Source: CAYMLL01 sp964390645 (lineage in GTDB: Bacteria; Planctomycetota; UBA8108). From it: DNA of 18,432 bases. This document shows positions 15,519 through 18,432 of this stretch, in pieces. Each line of letters begins with the position of its first letter. Position 1 is the first letter of the stretch. The translations under genes and the position numbers were made by a program. Location: contig CAYMLL010000147.1 of assembly GCA_964390645.1 (NCBI GenBank), forward strand, positions 1 through 18,432. Direction: 5' to 3'. The notes under the pieces are model-generated. The model was not told the DNA's origin. It did no database searches and saw only the letters and a list, made by a program, of their open reading frames with translations.

Positions 15519-16589
15519 TCAAGTGACGCGCATCTTCTTGACCTGGTCGCTCTCGTAGGCCTTGCCGGCGAACTCGGCGAGGAGTAGCCCGTCATCGGCG
15601 GTGAACTGCGTGTTGCCACGAATCGTGGCGAGGTTCTCGTCGATGTCGCTCGGTAGCGACACACCGATGTTGAGCATCGAGACACGTCGGTCCTTCAGAA
15701 CCCACCGGATCGAAGCTCCTGCGAGCCTCTTTCGTTTCTCGTCGTCGAATTCGGGGACGACCCGATTCGAGTTGTGGCTGAGGATGCTCGCGCCGAACAC
15801 CTTCATCGCGATGATCCCCATGCGCAGCTCCTCGGCCTTGTTGAGGCACTGCTCACGATACTCGATGTTCCGGTTCGACAGTATCGTGTTCAAGCCCTTG
15901 CGAAAGTACCCGTGAGCGAGCAGCACGGCATCGAATCCGCCGGTGGCGATCATCTCGTAGATTGTCTCGAACGCGACGTGCGTGGTCAGACCTATGTACT
16001 TGCAGAGTCCTTCGTCGCGAAGCTTGACGATCTCTGCGTGGAGACTCATCGCCTTCTTGAATCCGACGGCCTCGATCGCCGGGCTGTGGATCTGCAACAA
16101 GTCGACATGGTCGGTCCGGAGCTGTTCAAGAGAAGTCTCGACGCTTTCGCGGACCGACGTCGGGTTCGTCGTGTGACACTTGCTAGCGATGAAGCACTTG
16201 TCGCGGACGTCGTGGAGTGCCTTCCCGAAGATCGACTCGCTTTCACCGTAGATTCGAGCGGTGTCGAAGTACCGGACTCCCCTGTCGAACGCGTAACGTG
16301 CCATCTTCACGCGCTCTTCGAGCGGCAGGAGCCTGGCGCCGTATCCGGTGATGAACCGTCCGACCATCGCCGAGCCCCCCATGCCGAGAATCGGCAACGT
16401 CGCTCCCGACTTGCCGAACTTCCGCAGCGGAATACCCTCGGGAGAGCGAGCGTTCGAGGCGTCGACGTCCTCGTTCACAGGACTCGCCGCGGCCTCGAGA
16501 CTCGTGTAGCCCGCGGCGGCCGCGAGGCCCGTCGTCAGAAAAGTGCGTCTCTCTACCCGGCTCCGGCTCTTCTTGCCGTTCTCTTCCAT
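15519..16589 (-). CDS. Tat-exported aldo/keto reductase
   Basis: 356 residues from the ATG at 16589, which has AGGAG at 16600-16604; a longer frame to 16754 adds residues ahead of the signal and is rejected. The N-terminus has a twin-arginine signal (VERRTFLTTGLAAAAGYTS, Arg14-Arg15). The aldo/keto reductase domain follows at about 52-330. The catalytic tetrad can be seen: Asp109 in YFDTARIYGESE, Tyr114 in the same motif, Lys137 in FIASKC and His168 in LLQIHSP. These enzymes reduce carbonyls with NADPH; Tat export implies folding with cofactor in the cytoplasm. Such Tat-linked reductases are frequent in Planctomycetota, often without known substrate. It is divergent from the lysine-rich protein gene, 382 bases apart. 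Confidence 0.92.
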   Translation of the reverse strand: MEENGKKSRSRVERRTFLTTGLAAAAGYTSLEAAASPVNEDVDASNARSPEGIPLRKFGKSGATLPILGMGGSAMVGRFITGYGARLLPLEERVKMARYAFDRGVRYFDTARIYGESESIFGKALHDVRDKCFIASKCHTTNPTSVRESVETSLEQLRTDHVDLLQIHSPAIEAVGFKKAMSLHAEIVKLRDEGLCKYIGLTTHVAFETIYEMIATGGFDAVLLAHGYFRKGLNTILSNRNIEYREQCLNKAEELRMGIIAMKVFGASILSHNSNRVVPEFDDEKRKRLAGASIRWVLKDRRVSMLNIGVSLPSDIDENLATIRGNTQFTADDGLLLAEFAGKAYESDQVKKMRVT

Positions 16590-16971
16590 CGCTTGGAATC
16601 TCCTGTGTTCGGCCGCTGTTCCGGCTTCAGAATACCCGTCCGGCCGTTGGCGTGCGAGCGCGATCGTGCTGCCGGGCGCAGCTCCGCCGGAGGGAGCTTC
16701 CGCGCAGGTAGGGCCCGTCGTCGAGTCGTGACCAGCCCCCACGGACGGTACCACCTTCTATCATGGTCTCAGGACCTCCCGATGAAGGCCGACGGGCGAC
16801 CAGGAGGATGCTTGCCTCGACCGGGCTCCGAGCGCGATTCCTCCTCGTCGACCGGTTGATTTCGCTGCGGAGCTCCGATTGAATGATGTTCGAGCGCCTC
16901 GCCTCGCGGTCGTCGCCCGTGACGCTCCCGGAACTCGCCCCGTGCCTGCTGTCATCACGGAGATCCTGACG
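16590..16971. other. Divergent intergenic region
   Basis: Lies between the aldo/keto reductase (minus) and the exported lysine-rich protein (plus) and must hold both promoters. The plus-strand frame from 16879 is open into the downstream gene, but its N-terminal 31 residues look non-coding. A TTGATT/TTGAAT pair 17 bases apart near 16856-16884 is too weak to call. No other gene is supported. Confidence 0.4.
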
Positions 16972-17883
16972 ATGAAGCCAGCCTGGACCTTCCCGCGCTC
17001 GCGTTCGTTCTCGTCTCGTGTCACTGTCGCGGGCTGCTGGATCGCGGCGGTCCTGATCGCGCTCGGCGCGCCGACGCCGGCCGCGGCGTCCGATCAGAGG
17101 ATTGTCCTTCGCCCCGGAAAGACCTGGTCTCCGAAGCGCAAGGAGGTCGCTTTCGGGTTGTCGCGGTCCCCGGTGCGTCGGGGGAGGGCGAGGGCGAAGA
17201 GCGAGTCCAAGCTCTCCAAGGTCGCCGTCGCTCCCCGATCGGGTGCAGCACCGAAAGACGCGGTCAAGGCCGCTCAGAACGGACGCACCTTCGGACTGCG
17301 CGCGTCCAAGATGGCCGCCGGTCACCAGTACACGCTCACGCTGACCGTCGAGACGCGGCACTGGGAGCTCGTCGAGGAGCCCGTCGGTCAAATCGACGGA
17401 CGAGTCGTCACGCGGCCGAAGTGGGAGGAGCGGCCGACGACGCACAAGCCCTACGAGTACCTCGTGGTGGTCGCCCTGGACGACCTCCCCAAGGTGACCC
17501 TGACGCCGGGGGAGTCGACGACGATCGAGCTGCCGGGCGCTGTCGAACGAGTGAAGGTGCTGCGCCCTTCACGCAAGCGCTCGGAAGTCGAGATCGTCGT
17601 CAGCCCTGACCGGGCCGTCCGTCCGGAAAAGGGAGCCGCCGAGAAGACCGCCGAGAAGACGGCCGGGAAGAAGGAGAAGAGAGCGCTCGGGAAGAAGGAG
17701 GCTGCGAAGAAGGTCGGCCCGAGACACGTGCTGCGGGTTCGCGGGAAGAAGGCGGGCACCGAGCGTTTTGCGATCGACTACTACCTCGGGGTAAAACGCC
17801 TGAGAACGACCGTTCCCGTTCGGGTCACGACGAAGAAGACGAAGACGAAGACGAAGACGAAGACGAAGAAGGCCGGGACTTAG
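16972..17883 (+). CDS. Exported lysine-rich protein of unknown function
   Basis: 303 residues from the ATG at 16972, supported by GGAG at 16959-16962 and by a signal peptide (RSFSSRVTVAGCWIAAVLIA then LGAPTPAAA, cleavage before SDQ). The middle (about 115-195) has beta-strand character: HQYTLTLTVETRHWELVEEP, YEYLVVVALDDLP and TLTPGESTTIELPG. Residues about 220-250 are a Lys/Ala/Glu-rich linker (AEKTAEKTAGKKEKR), a short beta-rich part (FAIDYYLGVKRLRTTVPVRV) follows, and the protein ends in Lys-Thr repeats. I recognise no family. The strong positive charge suggests binding to acidic polymer such as DNA or polysaccharide, but that is an inference. The hexamer repeat that codes the tail may vary in length. 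Confidence 0.75.
   Translation: MKPAWTFPRSRSFSSRVTVAGCWIAAVLIALGAPTPAAASDQRIVLRPGKTWSPKRKEVAFGLSRSPVRRGRARAKSESKLSKVAVAPRSGAAPKDAVKAAQNGRTFGLRASKMAAGHQYTLTLTVETRHWELVEEPVGQIDGRVVTRPKWEERPTTHKPYEYLVVVALDDLPKVTLTPGESTTIELPGAVERVKVLRPSRKRSEVEIVVSPDRAVRPEKGAAEKTAEKTAGKKEKRALGKKEAAKKVGPRHVLRVRGKKAGTERFAIDYYLGVKRLRTTVPVRVTTKKTKTKTKTKTKKAGT
17838..17867 (+). repeat. Five tandem GACGAA hexamers
   Basis: Five perfect copies of GACGAA lie inside the coding end of the lysine-rich protein gene. Read in frame they code alternating Thr (ACG) and Lys (AAG). The unit is a multiple of three, so copy-number changes would lengthen or shorten the tail without a frameshift. Confidence 0.9.
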
Positions 17884-18432
17884 AAGCGGTGTTGTCGCAG
17901 GACTCCTCGATACGCAACGATGCTATCCCATGCTCGGTCAGCTCTGAATCCGCTCCGAACGTGACGTTCCGAGATCGAGCATTCGGTCGGGTACGTGGAT
18001 TGCCGGCCCGACGGCGGTGACCTGTACTGCACTGCTTCGACGGCCGGGCCGGTCGCCGAGACTGAGCCGGGCCGCCACAACGACATCGCCGNNNNNNNNN
18101 NGGGCGGGTCGCCGACGAGTTGCCTGTCTCGGCAGGAGTGTTCTCGTCGATGTCTGCTTGTCGGAGCCCGCTTGCTTCCTCCATGCCCCTCGGCCGGGTC
18201 GGGGAGGACGCTGGCGTCATCGACTCGGCACCCGGTCAAGCAGTGTGCGACGAGGAAATCCCGTCCAGCGACTCCTTCATGCAGTTCCCGCCAGTTTCAC
18301 GCGCCTTTCATTCGGTGGAGTTGCTGGTCAGGAGTCGATCGAGTCTCTGGAGAGCCGGCGGTCGACGTCAGCGCCGCAATTCGCATTTGCACCCGACTTG
18401 CTTGCGGCGGTTTCGTCTGGAAGATGAACTCG
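17884..18432. other. Right-edge region with unresolved coding content
   Basis: No gene can be supported. To the left of the gap (17884-18091) nothing is recognised beyond a short palindrome. To the right one plus-strand frame is open from 18102 to the window end without a stop, and another contains a LESRR-type motif near 18343-18360. The sequence could hold the start of a gene that runs off the window. Any frame that crosses the gap is unreliable. Confidence 0.4.
18092..18101. other. Assembly gap of ten N
   Basis: Ten undetermined bases. Ten N is a common scaffolding placeholder, so the real distance and even the join may be wrong. Confidence 0.95.

Noticed and set aside
17957..17969. Palindrome GAACGT-G-ACGTTC after the lysine-rich protein gene
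   Set aside because: Six-base arms occur often by chance; there is no T-run for a terminator and no second copy to suggest an operator.

Overview
The window (about 62% G+C by eye) looks like a draft contig from a member of the Planctomycetota. The strongest indicators are a very long exported PSCyt1/DUF1587/DUF1595/DUF1592/DUF1588/DUF1585 protein followed by the start of its usual DUF1552 partner, an exported ThuA-domain protein, a PA14/FG-GAP/ASPIC-UnbV lipoprotein and a Tat-exported aldo/keto reductase. All calls come from reading the sequence; no database search was run.

Layout. 1-199: right end of an IS5-type insertion sequence with the decayed transposase C-terminus. 200-303 (-): the first codons of a DUF1552 gene that the IS has cut. 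313-4452 (-): the DUF1592-type cytochrome-like protein. 4453-5371: non-coding stretch holding a tRNA-Ser(GGA)-like 3' part whose 5' part is abnormal and which can fold into a different 11-bp stem. 5372-7510 (-): PA14/FG-GAP lipoprotein. 7511-8104: non-coding, with one copy of a diverged dispersed repeat. 8105-8940 (+): frameshifted exported charged protein. 9040-10086 (-): ThuA-domain protein. 10087-11204: a zone of gene debris, with the second repeat copy, a broken SGNH lipoprotein (10457-10667) and a decayed minus-strand fragment. 11205-11561 (+): antibiotic-biosynthesis-monooxygenase (ABM) domain protein with a KCPAGMH tail. 11745-12149 (-): ACT-domain protein. 12421-13692 (-): exported protein of unknown function. 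13772-14890 (-): class C-type serine hydrolase, probably cotranscribed with the previous one. 14891-15518: non-coding. 15519-16589 (-): Tat aldo/keto reductase. 16972-17883 (+): exported lysine-rich protein ending in a Lys-Thr repeat. 17884-18432: intergenic, crossed by a 10-N scaffold gap.

How it works together. Most intact genes encode exported or lipid-anchored proteins, apparently transcribed singly or in pairs; only the left DUF1592-DUF1552 pair is a recognised functional unit, and it looks inactivated by the IS. There is no clear defence, CRISPR or biosynthetic system. The most notable signals are the IS-disrupted pair, the tRNA-derived hairpin, the ABM protein with its Cys-Pro/His tail, and the repeat-rich debris zone at 10.1-11.1 kb.
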